Below, one piece after another: positions 17,781 through 27,181 of a stretch of DNA of 64,000 nt (the first letter of the stretch is position 1; every line of letters starts with the position of its first letter). This DNA is from Synechococcus sp. CS-1331 (lineage in GTDB: Bacteria; Cyanobacteriota; Cyanobacteriia; PCC-6307; Cyanobiaceae). The notes below the pieces were generated by a model, which made no database searches, had not been told where the DNA came from, and saw only the letters and a list, made by a program, of their open reading frames with translations. Position numbers and translations under genes: made by a program. The stretch is from NCBI GenBank assembly GCA_025127975.1, contig JAHLYQ010000047.1:1-64000 (forward strand), written 5' to 3'.

Positions 17781-19570
17781 CGCTCCGGGCGCGGCAGCCG
17801 CCAGTCGGCGGCGACCCCCTGCCGCTGCAGCTGGGCCGCCCGCCGCTCCAGCCGGCGGCGATCCAGGCGCCAGAGGCCATAGATGCCCCGGCGCTCCAGC
17901 AGCTGGGGCTCGAGGCCCTGCCAGAAGGGCAGGGCGGCGGTGCCCGTATCGATCACCATCAGCAGGCTGGGCTGCTCGCCCGGGGTACTGGCTGGCTGGC
18001 CGGGGCGGGTCTCGGTCCGAAGCCGGTCGGCCAGGTTGACCAGGTTGTGGGGCTCGGCCCCTTCGTAGATCACCACCCGGCGGCCGTAGTAGTGCAGGGA
18101 GGGCTTGAGCATCCCCACCATCGCCACCGGTTCGGCGGGGCGGGCTTGCCGAACCAGCGCCGAGGCCATCTGCCGCACCGGCAGACCCCGCAACCGATCG
18201 CCCAGCTGCCAGGCAGGTTGGAGCACCAAGGGCACAAAGGCAAGCAAGGGCAGCTGCAGCGCCAGCAAGGCGGCGGCGCCACCGCTCCGCCCCTGAGCCA
18301 AGCCCAGAACCACGGCGAGGGCGTAGAGCCCTCCGCCCAGCAACAGCCAGCCGCCGGCCAGCAGCTCCGGCGCCAGGCCCGGGATCTCCGGCGCCACAAT
18401 CAGCGGCACCCAGAGGGGCGACGCCAGCCAACCGGCCGCCAGCAAGGCCGTCAGGGCAAGGCTGAGTCGCCAGGCCCAGCCCAGCCCCCGCTGGGCTGCC
18501 AGGGCAATCAGCAGGCCCGCCGCCGGCGTCGCCGGCAGCCAGTAACTGGGCAATTTGGTCGCCGCTGCAGTGAAAAACAGCAGCACCGCCAGCAACCAGC
18601 AGGCCGCGAAACGCTGCAGCGAGAGTTCCGGTGCCAGGGGCTTCGCCGGCCGCCAGCTCCAGCGAAGGGGGCCCACACCCTGGGCCAGGCCCAGCAACAG
18701 CAGGGGCGTGAGCGGCAGGCTGGCGATCACTAGTACCAGCGCGAAAAACCACCAGGGCTGCAGATGGTTGTTCACCACCACCGTGAAGCGCTGCAGGTTG
18801 TGATACCCAAAAAAGCTACGCCAGAAGGGTTCCCCTGCCACCACGAGGGCGGCCCCGTACCAGGGAAGGGCCACCAGAGCCGTGATCGCCAGCCCCGGCA
18901 GGGGCCTCAGCCGCCGCCAGAGAGCGGCCATATCTGCCTGCAACCAGCCAAACAGCACCAAGGTAAGGCCCAGCAAAACCACGGCCACCGGCCCTTTGGC
19001 CAGCACCGCCAGGCCCAGCAGCAACCAGCAGCGCCACCAGCCCTGGCCCCGGGCGGCATAGGTCTGCCAGCCCAGCAGCAGGCTGAGGGCCAGGAGCCCT
19101 GAAAACAGGGCATCACTGACGGCGATGCGGCCCCAGAGCAGCACCAGGGGCGAAAGGCCAAAGGCAAAGGCAGCCGTCAGGGCGACCAGGCCCGGCCGGC
19201 CGGGCCGCTGGGGCCGGCGCAGCAGGGTGTCTGCCAGGGCCAGCATCACGGCGCCGCAAGCCAGGGCCGAGGGCAGCCGCGCCGCCCAAGTGCCCAGGGG
19301 GTTCCAGAGCTCCTGGCCGGGGAGGGCATAGAGCATCCCCATCGCCCAGTACACCAGCGGCGGCTTATCGAAGCGAGGCAGGCCGTTCACCCGGGGGATC
19401 AACCAGTCACCGGTTTCGGCCATGGCCCGGGCCGAGGCGGCAAACAGGGGAGCGGTCTCGTCCACCAGGCCGGAGCTGCCCAGCTGCCACCCAAACAGCA
19501 CCAGGGCCACCGCCGCCGTGATCAACAGCACCTGGCGGCGCTGGAACGAAGCGACGGGCGGCGGGGCCAT
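17774..19570 (-). CDS. GT39/ArnT-like lipid-linked sugar transferase
   Basis: A 598-residue polytopic membrane glycosyltransferase. The first luminal loop has the catalytic acidic motif LVDETAPLFAASARAM (Asp-Glu, about residue 35), followed by the characteristic WLIPRVNGLPRFDKPPLVYW (partly: RFDKPPLVYW). About 11-12 transmembrane segments follow and the soluble C-terminal region (from about 470) contains HYYGRRVVIYEG. ArnT-type enzymes move a sugar from a polyprenyl phosphate to an outer-envelope acceptor. The ATG at 19570 was chosen; an in-frame upstream extension to 19720 lacks family similarity and overlaps a decayed gene fragment. Confidence 0.85.
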   Translation of the reverse strand: MAPPPVASFQRRQVLLITAAVALVLFGWQLGSSGLVDETAPLFAASARAMAETGDWLIPRVNGLPRFDKPPLVYWAMGMLYALPGQELWNPLGTWAARLPSALACGAVMLALADTLLRRPQRPGRPGLVALTAAFAFGLSPLVLLWGRIAVSDALFSGLLALSLLLGWQTYAARGQGWWRCWLLLGLAVLAKGPVAVVLLGLTLVLFGWLQADMAALWRRLRPLPGLAITALVALPWYGAALVVAGEPFWRSFFGYHNLQRFTVVVNNHLQPWWFFALVLVIASLPLTPLLLLGLAQGVGPLRWSWRPAKPLAPELSLQRFAACWLLAVLLFFTAAATKLPSYWLPATPAAGLLIALAAQRGLGWAWRLSLALTALLAAGWLASPLWVPLIVAPEIPGLAPELLAGGWLLLGGGLYALAVVLGLAQGRSGGAAALLALQLPLLAFVPLVLQPAWQLGDRLRGLPVRQMASALVRQARPAEPVAMVGMLKPSLHYYGRRVVIYEGAEPHNLVNLADRLRTETRPGQPASTPGEQPSLLMVIDTGTAALPFWQGLEPQLLERRGIYGLWRLDRRRLERRAAQLQRQGVAADWRLPRPERY

Positions 19571-19639
19571 CCGGCCAGAGCGGAGGCGATGAACATATCC
19601 CGGCCCTATCCCGGCCAGATTCGCGGGCCGCCGGTGCGG

Positions 19640-19800
19640 GATGGCATGGCCCTGCAACTGTGGGAGCAGGGGCGCCAGCAGGCAGCAATCCCGCAGCGGC
19701 CTGGGCTGCAGCTGGTGCATGACATCTTTGAACTGGGCGATGTGGCCGGGTCCGAGCGTTTTGTTGCGGCAGCTGCTGCAGGTGCATCCTGGAGATTTAA
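19640..19800 (+). pseudogene. decayed fragment of the TPR N-terminus of the gene at 21917
   Basis: This stretch is clearly homologous to 21950-22145: LWEQG.QQAAI, GLQLV..IF.LGD and the DNA for LLQVHPGDL are shared. It lacks 42 bases that in the longer copy lie between two GGCAATC-like direct repeats, keeping one repeat, the expected product of slipped-strand deletion. A one-base insertion near 19758 then shifts the frame (the protein would read FVAAAAAGAS instead of a leucine-rich helix). After about 19800 the similarity ends and base composition becomes AT-rich. It marks the left border of the accessory island. Confidence 0.75.
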
Positions 19801-19867
19801 GCCCATACTAGTACCTAACACCTCTCATATCCACATAAAATAATGGGCTTAGAAATATTTATCTAGC

Positions 19868-20617
19868 TCAAGAAGCAGTCCCATTTTCCTGATAATTGAT
19901 ATTGAATGCGAGGCCCGTTCTTGCTTGAAAGTGCGCCCTATTCTGATTAAATGAGGATACGATCTCAGCCATGACTGGGTCATTTGTAATACTGGGGGCG
20001 CGCTTGCCAGCCAGGAGGTAGTGGCACCGATAATTGCTAGTGAAATAACAGGTCTTCTTGTTAGACCACGCTAATTTATAATTTCTTTGCTTAATTGCTA
20101 GAAACATTATTCTATCACCTATGGGCCCGAGAAATGGCTGCATCATCCCCCAGACAGGGATTAACCCAAAGGCAGATTCAAAGAAGCAATAGCAGGAAGT
20201 GTCGACATGGCTTCTTGTTGAATCCTCTGTGTCACCTTCCACCACCGTACCGTCGGGAAGTATGATATGCCTTCCGAGTATGGCAATGTCGATGTCTGGC
20301 TTTTGGGCCTTGAGCAGTAGTGCTTCTGAGATGTGCTGGGGCGAAAACCAATTATCTACATCCAGGAATAAAATCATATCAAAGCCCGAGTTAATAGCTG
20401 ATATTGCCCCAACGGTTCTTGGCGTATTCCCATTGTCTGCATGAGCTTTGCTCAAAATGATGTGTTCACAGTCCCAATTTGAAACGGTTTCATTGTGAAA
20501 ACCATCGGCCACCATGAAGTGCCTGCAGCTCACCTCTTGATCGAGGACACTGAGGTGACATCTCCTGAGCACCGAGATGTCTTCCTTGTAGTAGGGGGTG
20601 ATGACAGCGGCTTTCAT
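19868..20617 (-). CDS. GT-A type glycosyltransferase, AT-rich
   Basis: About 249 residues starting MKAAVITPYYKED, the opening beta strand of a GT-A (GT2-like) fold, with a DxD-type metal motif in LFLDVDNWF (about 95). A VEGDTEDSTRSHVDTSC segment and ILGRHIILPDG follow. The acceptor and donor are unknown. The gene is markedly more AT-rich than its surroundings and lies 16-30 bp behind another glycosyltransferase-like gene, so both were probably acquired together as part of a surface-polysaccharide module. I take the ATG at 20617; four extra codons upstream are possible. Confidence 0.65.
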   Translation of the reverse strand: MKAAVITPYYKEDISVLRRCHLSVLDQEVSCRHFMVADGFHNETVSNWDCEHIILSKAHADNGNTPRTVGAISAINSGFDMILFLDVDNWFSPQHISEALLLKAQKPDIDIAILGRHIILPDGTVVEGDTEDSTRSHVDTSCYCFFESAFGLIPVWGMMQPFLGPIGDRIMFLAIKQRNYKLAWSNKKTCYFTSNYRCHYLLAGKRAPSITNDPVMAEIVSSFNQNRAHFQARTGLAFNINYQENGTAS

Positions 20618-20645
20618 GATCCAAATCAAAAAATCTGTGACGCGA

Positions 20646-21428
20646 TCAGTGCAGGTTAGCCTGGGATGTCTTGATGGTTGTAATTCCTACATGTTCAATA
20701 TCATGGGTGATATTCGCATAGATGGCGCCTGAGCAATCTTCTGTCCACCTTCTGCAAAACGATAGATCTTCAGAGAATTCCCTGTCCTCTAGTTCGATTT
20801 TGTTAAACGGGGTCAGAAAGGAGCTAAAGGTGTCTGCCCAAGGCATACGCTTAAAGCGGAGGGCGTCCAAGATTGAGGGGCAGTGCTCCAGCATCAGGGT
20901 GATGCACTCCCTAGAGATAAGCATAATCCCTGTGCCGCATGCGTCAACCTTGCGAAATCCTGGATTGCGGGGATGGGGCTTCTTTGGCGATCCGATGAAG
21001 CTGCAGGCTTTGGCGTAGGCCTTTGCATAGGAATCAGCATAAAGGCCGTGCAGTTTCTCGAGATCTATTGATCGCTTTGGGTAGACTACCCCAACTACAT
21101 CTTCCTGAAGAGCCACCATCTCGCCGATCAGCTGGCTTGGGAAACCCATGTCGGCGTCGATAAATAGAAGGTGACTGCAATTGGTCATGTTATAGAAGAA
21201 ATAAGAAAGCAGGTAGTTTCTTGAGGCGACGATATCAGCGTAGTCAAAAACTTTGAAGGAAAAGCGCAGACCCATAGCCGGGGCCGCTGTAAGTAGCATA
21301 AAGAGACTGCGGACATAGGCAGAGCTGAATTCACCTTTGTAGGCAGGAGTGGCAATGGCAATATGCAGCCTTTTGTCGTCGGCCCGTCGCGGCGGTAGTT
21401 GAATTTTACCGCTGATCACAGTTGTCAT
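20646..21428 (-). CDS. glycosyltransferase-like protein, AT-rich
   Basis: A 260-residue protein. After a 20-residue lead it shows IAIATPAYKGEFSSAY, SRNYLLSYFF and a DxD-like site LFIDADMGFP (about 95), then VVGVVYPKR and VDACGTGIMLISRE. This pattern fits GT-A fold proteins of the kind found in bacterial and viral glycan clusters that handle a short nucleotide-sugar domain. Exact specificity is unknown. Base composition and codon use are unlike the chromosome around it, which suggests transfer. It is co-directional with the downstream glycosyltransferase. Confidence 0.6.
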   Translation of the reverse strand: MTTVISGKIQLPPRRADDKRLHIAIATPAYKGEFSSAYVRSLFMLLTAAPAMGLRFSFKVFDYADIVASRNYLLSYFFYNMTNCSHLLFIDADMGFPSQLIGEMVALQEDVVGVVYPKRSIDLEKLHGLYADSYAKAYAKACSFIGSPKKPHPRNPGFRKVDACGTGIMLISRECITLMLEHCPSILDALRFKRMPWADTFSSFLTPFNKIELEDREFSEDLSFCRRWTEDCSGAIYANITHDIEHVGITTIKTSQANLH

Positions 21429-21916
21429 TTTAAATTATTCAAAATAGTCTATATATATTACTGGCCCCAACTAGCCATTGGCTGGCTGCAGGCCAGCCCG
21501 CAGCGCTGCTGCTGCTTACATGCCATTCTCAATTGCAAGAGTATCTTGCATGCGCAAACGCATGTGCCTCAGTTTCAGCCTACATCGCTTTCACCTCACC
21601 AAGCCGCCTATGGCAGCGATGCCTTCGCGGCGGAGCTTGGCGCCCAGCCACTTGAGGCCATGAACTATCCCTGCAAGACTGATGGAGCGGACTCCGCCTT
21701 GGTTACCAGCCAGAGCCGGTGCTGAAGTTGTTTGCTGCCGGTGTGGTGAATGGCCTCTGCGGAGTGGCAAGTATTGGTACCGGGCCACTGCTGATCTGCA
21801 GCTCCGCACTCGAGGCGCTTGCTGGAGCTTGGCCCCGATCCTGCTCGGCGTCCTATGGCGATAGCAGGGAAGGAGAAGGCATGCTGAGTAGGCGCTCGGC
21901 AGCCGTCCCGTAAACG
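21429..21916. other. gene-free, mixed-composition spacer
   Basis: This 488-bp stretch starts AT-rich (21429-21480) and becomes GC-rich. I see no convincing gene on either strand. At 21764-21783 a sequence GGCAAGTATTGGTAC resembles the GGCAAGTACTGGTGTAC that precedes two-frame copies 2 and 3; this may be chance. The promoter for the following TPR gene should lie near the right end. Confidence 0.4.
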
Positions 21917-23815
21917 TTGGCACTCTCCCCCCTGGCCGACAACTGGCAGAGCGATGTGCAGGCGCTCTGGGAGCAGGGGCAGCAGCAGGCGGCAATCGAT
22001 CGACTGCTGGAGCGCATCAACGCCGCCCGGCCGGCAATCCCGCGGCGGCTGGGGCTGCAGCTGGTTTATTACATCTTTCAGCTGGGCGATCTGCCAGGGG
22101 CCGAGCTTTTTCTGCGCCGGCTGCTGCAGGTGCATCCTGAAGATCTGGAGATCCTCGAGAACCTGGCGGCCGTGCTCAGCCGCCAAAGGAAGGCGGCTGA
22201 GGCGATTTAAATTTTAGAGCAGGTGGTAGCCCGCTCGCCCGGCAGCGCCAATGCCTGGGATGGGCTCGCCGCCAGCCTCGCCCGCCTCAAGCGTTTTGCG
22301 GAGGCGCGTGCGGCCGGCGAGCGCTCCCTGGCCCTGAAAACCGAGGCCGGGCCGCCCCTGCCAGGCTGGCAGCCGCCGGCCGGCACCCCCCAGCAGCATC
22401 TGGAGCGGCCCGGGCGCCAGCAGCGGCGGGATGTGATCGCGTTTTCGATCTGGGGCAGCCACCCCCGCTATCTGCGCGGTGCCCTACGCAATGCCCTGCT
22501 GATCCCCGACCTCTATCCCGGTTGGCAGGCCCGCTTCCACCTGGACACCACGGTGCCCTTGGAGTTCAGGGAGCTGCTGCAAAGCCTTGGCGCTGAGGTC
22601 CGGCTGATGCCCGCTGGCCAGAGCCTGCGCCAGAAGCTCTGCTGGCGCTTCCAGGTGGCCAACGATCCGGAGGTGGGGCGCTTCCTGGTGCGTGATTGCG
22701 ATTCGGTGGTGAACCAGCGAGAGGTGGCGGCGGTGCAGCAGTGGCTGGCCTCCAAGTGCTGGTTCCACGTGATGCGCGACTGGTGGACCCACTCCGATCC
22801 GATCCTGGCGGGCCTGTGGGGCGGCATTGCCGGTGTGCTTCCGGATCTATCGGCGCTGCTGAGCACCTATAGGCCACCCGCCAAGGAAACCGCCAATGTG
22901 GACCAGTGGTTCCTGCGCGATCTGCTCTGGGGCAGCATCCGGCCCCTGGCCCTGGTGCATGACCGCTGTTTCCGCAGCGAGGGAAGTGTGCCCTGGCCTA
23001 CGCCCACCCCTTCCGGAAAAAGCCATGTGGGGCAGGATGAATTTGCTGCAAATCGAAAGGGGCAAGCCCTCTGGCTGGCGGGTTGGTTGCAGCGTTATTC
23101 GTGTCTGCAGATCTCCGGGGAAAGGACGAGCCATGTGGTTCACACGCAATCGCCAGCTGGGCGTCTACAAGGGCAGCGCTCGATCGATCTTCGGGAGGTG
23201 CGCTGCCGCTGGATCAGCCTGGAGCGCGATAGTGCCGCTTCGAGGCACCTGGAGCAGAGCCTGCGGCAGCAGGGCTTTGAGGATCTGGACTGGTGCCCTG
23301 GTGTGCGCCTGCAGGAGAGCGGCTCCAGATCAGAACGGATGCACGCCCAGGCCGTGGCGCTGGCGCACAAAAGGGCTCTGGAACTGCATCTGGATGATCA
23401 ACCGCTGTTGCTTCTGGAAGATGATGTGGCCACAGAGGCGGATGCCAACTGGACGCTTGCCGTGCCAGCTGATGCTAACGCGGTGTGGGTGGGCATTTCC
23501 CGCTACGGGAAGCCCATCGTGCAACCGATCAATCCAAGCTTGAGCAGAATTGAGAGAATGTTCAGCACCCATGCTGTTCTCTACCTAAGCAAGAGCTACA
23601 AGGAGCATGCCATACATTGCGCTGAGCAGTGCAACTCTTGCTGGTTACCCTTTGACATTGGATTGTCTTTTTATCAGCAAGATTTCAACGTCTATGCATT
23701 GAATCAGCCTGCATTTTTTCAGGCCAATGGCAAGGGGCAGCATAATTTTGAGGCCTTGACCAGAGGATCGCTGCTCCCCTCTGAAGGGCATGGTCACCGG
23801 GCGCTTTCAGCATAG
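21917..23815 (+). pseudogene. TPR / glycosyltransferase protein interrupted by one in-frame TAA
   Basis: The frame from the TTG at 21917 encodes a TPR-like N-terminus (ALWEQGQQQAAIDRLLERI, RRLLQVHPEDLEIL). It stops at TAA (22208-22210) but continues in the same frame without any shift: AEAI-stop-ILEQVVARSPGSANAWDGLAA. A TAA in place of, for example, AAA would explain this. The rest (about 530 codons) has a domain with RFLVRDCDSVVNQ (possible DxD glycosyltransferase, about 22680) and a GT25-like domain with RCRWISLERDS and LLLLEDDV (23410). The last 250 bp are AT-richer. Either a recent nonsense mutation, a sequencing error, or two separately translated pieces (a GTG at 22223 could restart). 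Confidence 0.7.
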
Positions 23816-23825
23816 ATCCAATGGA

Positions 23826-23960
23826 ATGCTTGAGGCGCCACGTCGATATAATGATCAGAAGGAATCCTTGTCGGCCTCTGAGTACGCAGATGGCTTTCCG
23901 GAAATAGTAATAAACCCTTCTTATGCGGTCACCGCTGATCTAGGACGAGCTCTTGGTTGA
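23826..23960 (+). CDS. possible 44-residue small ORF
   Basis: An ATG-started frame of 44 codons (MLEAPRRYNDQKESLS ... ) fills most of the gap between the TPR/glycosyltransferase gene and the methyltransferase. No family is recognised and no strong ribosome-binding site is seen. It may instead be the displaced end of a longer polysaccharide gene, as the region is part of the AT-rich island. Confidence 0.2.
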   Translation: MLEAPRRYNDQKESLSASEYADGFPEIVINPSYAVTADLGRALG

Positions 23961-24007
23961 CACGAGATCCCGAGTAAGTTTCAATGAGCAAATAGTGATA
24001 AATTGGA

Positions 24008-24652
24008 ATGGGCAGTCCACTCAGTCTCGAATTCACGAATTCCTGGTTCGAGTCCAGTGCTCGCTCCACTTGGGATCAATTAATTCCCCAACTCAAGCCC
24101 AAACGTATTCTAGAAATTGGTTCCTACGAGGGAGCCTCAACCTGTTATCTTATCGATAAACTAGCTCCTCAAGAAGGGCAGATTGAGATCCACTGCATTG
24201 ATACCTGGGAAGGTGGGCTTGAAAATCAACAAGGCGGTATAGCTCCGGCAGACATGAGTGGGGTTGAAAAGCGATTTTGCTCAAATACGGAGTTAGCTTT
24301 GGCCGCTAAAGCCCCCGCCGAAGTCAAGTTAGTGCGTCACAAAGACTTTTCCTATAAAGCTCTTGCACGCCTCCTAGATAATGGCAAGGAGGGTTTTTTT
24401 GATTTTGTCTATATCGATGGCTCGCATCAAGCGGTTGACGTAATCACCGATGCAATAATGAGCTATTATCTCGTCAGAAAAGATGGAATTCTCGCGTTCG
24501 ACGATTACAATTGGAGCGAATTTGCCGGTGAAAAGCGCGATCCTCTTCGGTGCCCTAAGTTGGCGATTGATTCATTCTCTAATATCTTCTTCCGCAAGGT
24601 TGTCGCTCTCAAAGTTCCACTGTATCAAGTTTACTTTCGCAAAATAGCCTGA
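24008..24652 (+). CDS. class I SAM-dependent methyltransferase
   Basis: A 214-residue protein of the Methyltransf_24 type. Motif I, the SAM-binding loop, is ILEIGSYEGASTC (about residues 34-46), the acidic strand is IHCIDTWEGG, and the FDFVYIDGSHQAVDVITDA block (partly: FVYIDGSHQAVDV) is typical of the family, as is GILAFDDYNW. Such enzymes often methylate sugars in surface polysaccharide pathways, which would fit the glycosyltransferases upstream. It is AT-rich, as are the other acquired genes here. The substrate is unknown. Confidence 0.8.
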   Translation: MGSPLSLEFTNSWFESSARSTWDQLIPQLKPKRILEIGSYEGASTCYLIDKLAPQEGQIEIHCIDTWEGGLENQQGGIAPADMSGVEKRFCSNTELALAAKAPAEVKLVRHKDFSYKALARLLDNGKEGFFDFVYIDGSHQAVDVITDAIMSYYLVRKDGILAFDDYNWSEFAGEKRDPLRCPKLAIDSFSNIFFRKVVALKVPLYQVYFRKIA

Positions 24653-24817
24653 GTGCGTAGTTTCAGTCGGGTTGCGAATCAAATGATAAACGACTTATGC
24701 GTCGAGTTCGACTAGCGGTATGCTTTCAGGGTGCGGGGCAGCTAGTAGCGAACATCGTCACTGCTGAATCCTTGACGTCGGCGTTAGTCCAGGTTCCATC
24801 TCAGGCAGAGATCGCCT

Positions 24818-25358
24818 GTGATGACGACATCTCCTGCCGGGATTCCAGAAGAGGATTGGCTGTCGTGGCGACCCAAGGCCAGACAGTTCATCCTGGCCCA
24901 GCAGCCGGAGATCGAGCAGCTCCGCAGCCAACTCACCGCCCTGGCTATCGAACTGACCAGCCTGCGGGACCGGATCGACCGCAGCTCGCCCAACTCCTCC
25001 AAGCCGCCCTCTAGCGATAGATAGGCCCGGGTTACCGCTGCGCGGAAGCCCTTCGGGCTAGAAGTCGCCGCCAAAGCGTAAGGGTAGTGGCCGTAAACGC
25101 GGCGGCCAGCCAAGCCATCCTGGATCAGGCCCGGAGCTGCTGCCGCCGCTGCGGCACCTTGCTGGGGGAGAGGACCCCGCTCCCTTGCGGCATCAGGTGA
25201 TCGAGTTCACGCCGATCACCCAGCTGGTGATTGAGCACCGACTGCACCGACTGGTGTCCTTCTGCTGCTCCACCAGCACCTGCGCAACGCTGCCGGCTGG
25301 TGTGGAGGCCGGTCATTACCGCCCAAGGCTCAGTGCCCTGGTGGGTCTGCTGGGCAGC
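24818..25358 (+). pseudogene. IS66 family transposase (TnpC) remnant
   Basis: The first 68 codons read as an IS66 TnpC N-terminus with the coiled-coil region IEQLRSQLTALAIELTSL and the SPNSSKPPSSD signature. A TAG follows at 25022, and similarity continues in shifting frames: zinc-finger-like SCCRRCGTLLGE (around 25130-25165), HQVIEFTPITQLVIEH and CATLPAGVEAGHY, GPRLSALVGLLG-like sequence to about 25357. The catalytic DDE domain is absent. At its 3' end the sequence changes, through a shared CTGGGCAGC, into a fragment of an M23 peptidase. Confidence 0.8.
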
Positions 25359-25390
25359 TGGCTGATGCATGCCGGCCGCGATCGGGCGGC

Positions 25391-27181
25391 CCTAGGAGTT
25401 TGTCGCCAATAGGGCATCGAGATGCAGGTCACAGCGAATCGGTGCTGAGCTGAACGACCGCAGCTCTGTTTTTCCGCCTTGTGGGCTCAGTCGCTGTGGA
25501 GTTCAGCCAGCCCTGGCTCAATTGGCCAGGGTCGCTGCCCTCATCCCGTCGCCGCCGCCAGCGCCTGCTGCTGTGATCGCCTGTACCTGAATAACTTCAG
25601 AAGGTTGTGCGTGGCAGCGATCAGGTGCCACTCGCCATTCACCTTCTCCAGCCCCCTTAGAAGAAAACGCCGCAGACCCCGGCATTCCTTGATCTGGCCG
25701 TTCACCGGCTCCACGATCGCTTTGCGTCGGGCGTAGATCCTTGACCCCTTCTTGCTTCTGAGCTTTCGGGCCATGCGGCTTTTGGCATCGGCATCATTGG
25801 GCATCGGTCCGCGTTTTGGAGGTAGTGGTTGTCCGTGCGATAGACGGCCAGTGGCGATGTAGGCATCGATCCCGCGTTCCTCGCAGTGCTTTGCGTTGGC
25901 GTCACTCCAGTAGCCCGCATCCAGCGTCATTACCGTGGGCAGTGCACCGGCGCTGGCGGCAATGCGCTCCAGCATGGGCTTCAGATGCTCAACATCCGGG
26001 GGCTGATTGCTTACGCCGATCGCCACGATCACCTGGTGATCGCTGTCTACTGCCACCTGGCAGTTGTAGCCCTGCAGATAGGAGCCTCCCGACTGCATCA
26101 GGTGACTCTCGGGATCTGTGAAATTCCGCTGGCTCTTTCTGGTTGGTGTGCCGTCGGCCTTCCTGGCCAGCCCACGCGGTGGCATCGCATCAGAGGCCAA
26201 GGGCTCCAGATCCGGTGGCTTCACACCGGCGTTCTCGGCAGCCTCGATCGCGGCTTCCCTCGCGGCTTCTGCCTTCGCTGCTGCAGCCTCGGCCTTCCTC
26301 TTCAGTTCGGCCTGCTCCACTGCCGCTGATTCCTCGGCTGCGGCTGCTTTGACCCTGGCCTCTTCTGCTTCCTCCTGCCGCTGCTGCGCTGCGGCAGCGG
26401 CGGTCTCCGCCTCCATCTCCTTGCGGGCCTGACGGATTTTTTCGAGGCGGCTTTGCTTGTGCCTCAACTCATCTGGGAGCTCACTGCCCAGCTTCCCCTT
26501 GCCGTAGCGGCGATCCTCCTGGACATCAAGGATTTCTGCCCGGCGTATCAAAGCGTTGATCTCCTTCTCCAGTTCCTTTTCGGCCCTGAGCATCCGCTCG
26601 TGGCTCATGGCTTTGTGCTTGGAGGCATTGGCCTGCACCTTGGTGCCATCCAAGGCCACATGGCCCAGGCTCACCATCCCCGCCTTCTGGCACAGCCGCA
26701 GGATCTGAATAAACAGGCCCTTTAGGGAATCGAGATTGCGGCGCCGAAACTCACTGATGCAGCTGTGGTCGGGCTGTTGGTTGGCGGTCAGCACCCGGAA
26801 AGCCAGGTCTTCGTGGCAGGCCCGCTCGATCTTGCGGGAGGAGACCGTGCCCACGCAGTAGGCGTAGAGCAGCAGCATCGTCATCATCCGCGGGTCAAAC
26901 CCCTTCTCGCCGCGGGGATCCTTGGCTTGCGCTGGGATCAAGATGGCTGAGAGATCCAGCTCATCCACCAGGTCCAGCAAGAAATACACCTGGTGGTCTC
27001 CTGAGAGCCACTCCCTCGGCGATGGCGGCAGCAACGTTGTCTGCTCCGGCTGCCAGGGTCGAAAGGTCTTGCGCATGTGCCATTCTATCTCCCAGATCCA
27101 TTGCAGTCACTGGGATCTAGGCAGATTGGTAGGCGTCTGTGGAGAAGCTGGCCGCAGATCTATGCGCAACAGCCTCCTAGG
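25391..27181 (-). mobile_element. complete IS1182-family insertion sequence
   Basis: An element of about 1.79 kb carrying one transposase gene. Its ends are imperfect inverted repeats: the left end begins CCTAGGAGTTTGTCGCC and the right end, read inward on the other strand, begins CCTAGGAGGCTGTTGCG (14 of 17 bases alike). CTAG is present at both borders (25392-25395 and 27177-27180), consistent with a CTAG target in the interrupted M23 remnant. Exact outer ends could shift by a few bases. Confidence 0.75.
25541..27076 (-). CDS. IS1182 family transposase
   Basis: A 511-residue transposase. The N-terminus (MRKTFRPWQPEQ, DHQVYFLLDLVDELDLS) and the DUF772-type region (GFDPRMMTMLLLYAYCVG, SSRKIERACHEDLAFR) are hallmarks of IS1182/IS5-like enzymes. 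The DDE residues can be placed at VALDGTKVQAN (first Asp), TLDAGYWSD (second Asp) and KAIVEPVNGQIKE (Glu). A long charged Ala/Glu/Lys coiled coil lies between the first and second Asp (about 200-300). The frame is intact, so the element may be active. Confidence 0.9.
   Translation of the reverse strand: MRKTFRPWQPEQTTLLPPSPREWLSGDHQVYFLLDLVDELDLSAILIPAQAKDPRGEKGFDPRMMTMLLLYAYCVGTVSSRKIERACHEDLAFRVLTANQQPDHSCISEFRRRNLDSLKGLFIQILRLCQKAGMVSLGHVALDGTKVQANASKHKAMSHERMLRAEKELEKEINALIRRAEILDVQEDRRYGKGKLGSELPDELRHKQSRLEKIRQARKEMEAETAAAAAQQRQEEAEEARVKAAAAEESAAVEQAELKRKAEAAAAKAEAAREAAIEAAENAGVKPPDLEPLASDAMPPRGLARKADGTPTRKSQRNFTDPESHLMQSGGSYLQGYNCQVAVDSDHQVIVAIGVSNQPPDVEHLKPMLERIAASAGALPTVMTLDAGYWSDANAKHCEERGIDAYIATGRLSHGQPLPPKRGPMPNDADAKSRMARKLRSKKGSRIYARRKAIVEPVNGQIKECRGLRRFLLRGLEKVNGEWHLIAATHNLLKLFRYRRSQQQALAAATG

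Noticed and set aside
21764..21783. GGCAAGTATTGGTAC as a fourth copy of the two-frame gene's control site
   Set aside because: Only the first 15 bases resemble it, the TACTAT part is missing and no related gene follows.
21591..21995. Minus-strand frame of 134 codons in the spacer before the TPR gene
   Set aside because: Low-complexity Arg/Pro/Ser composition and no recognisable motif; it runs opposite the start of the TPR gene.
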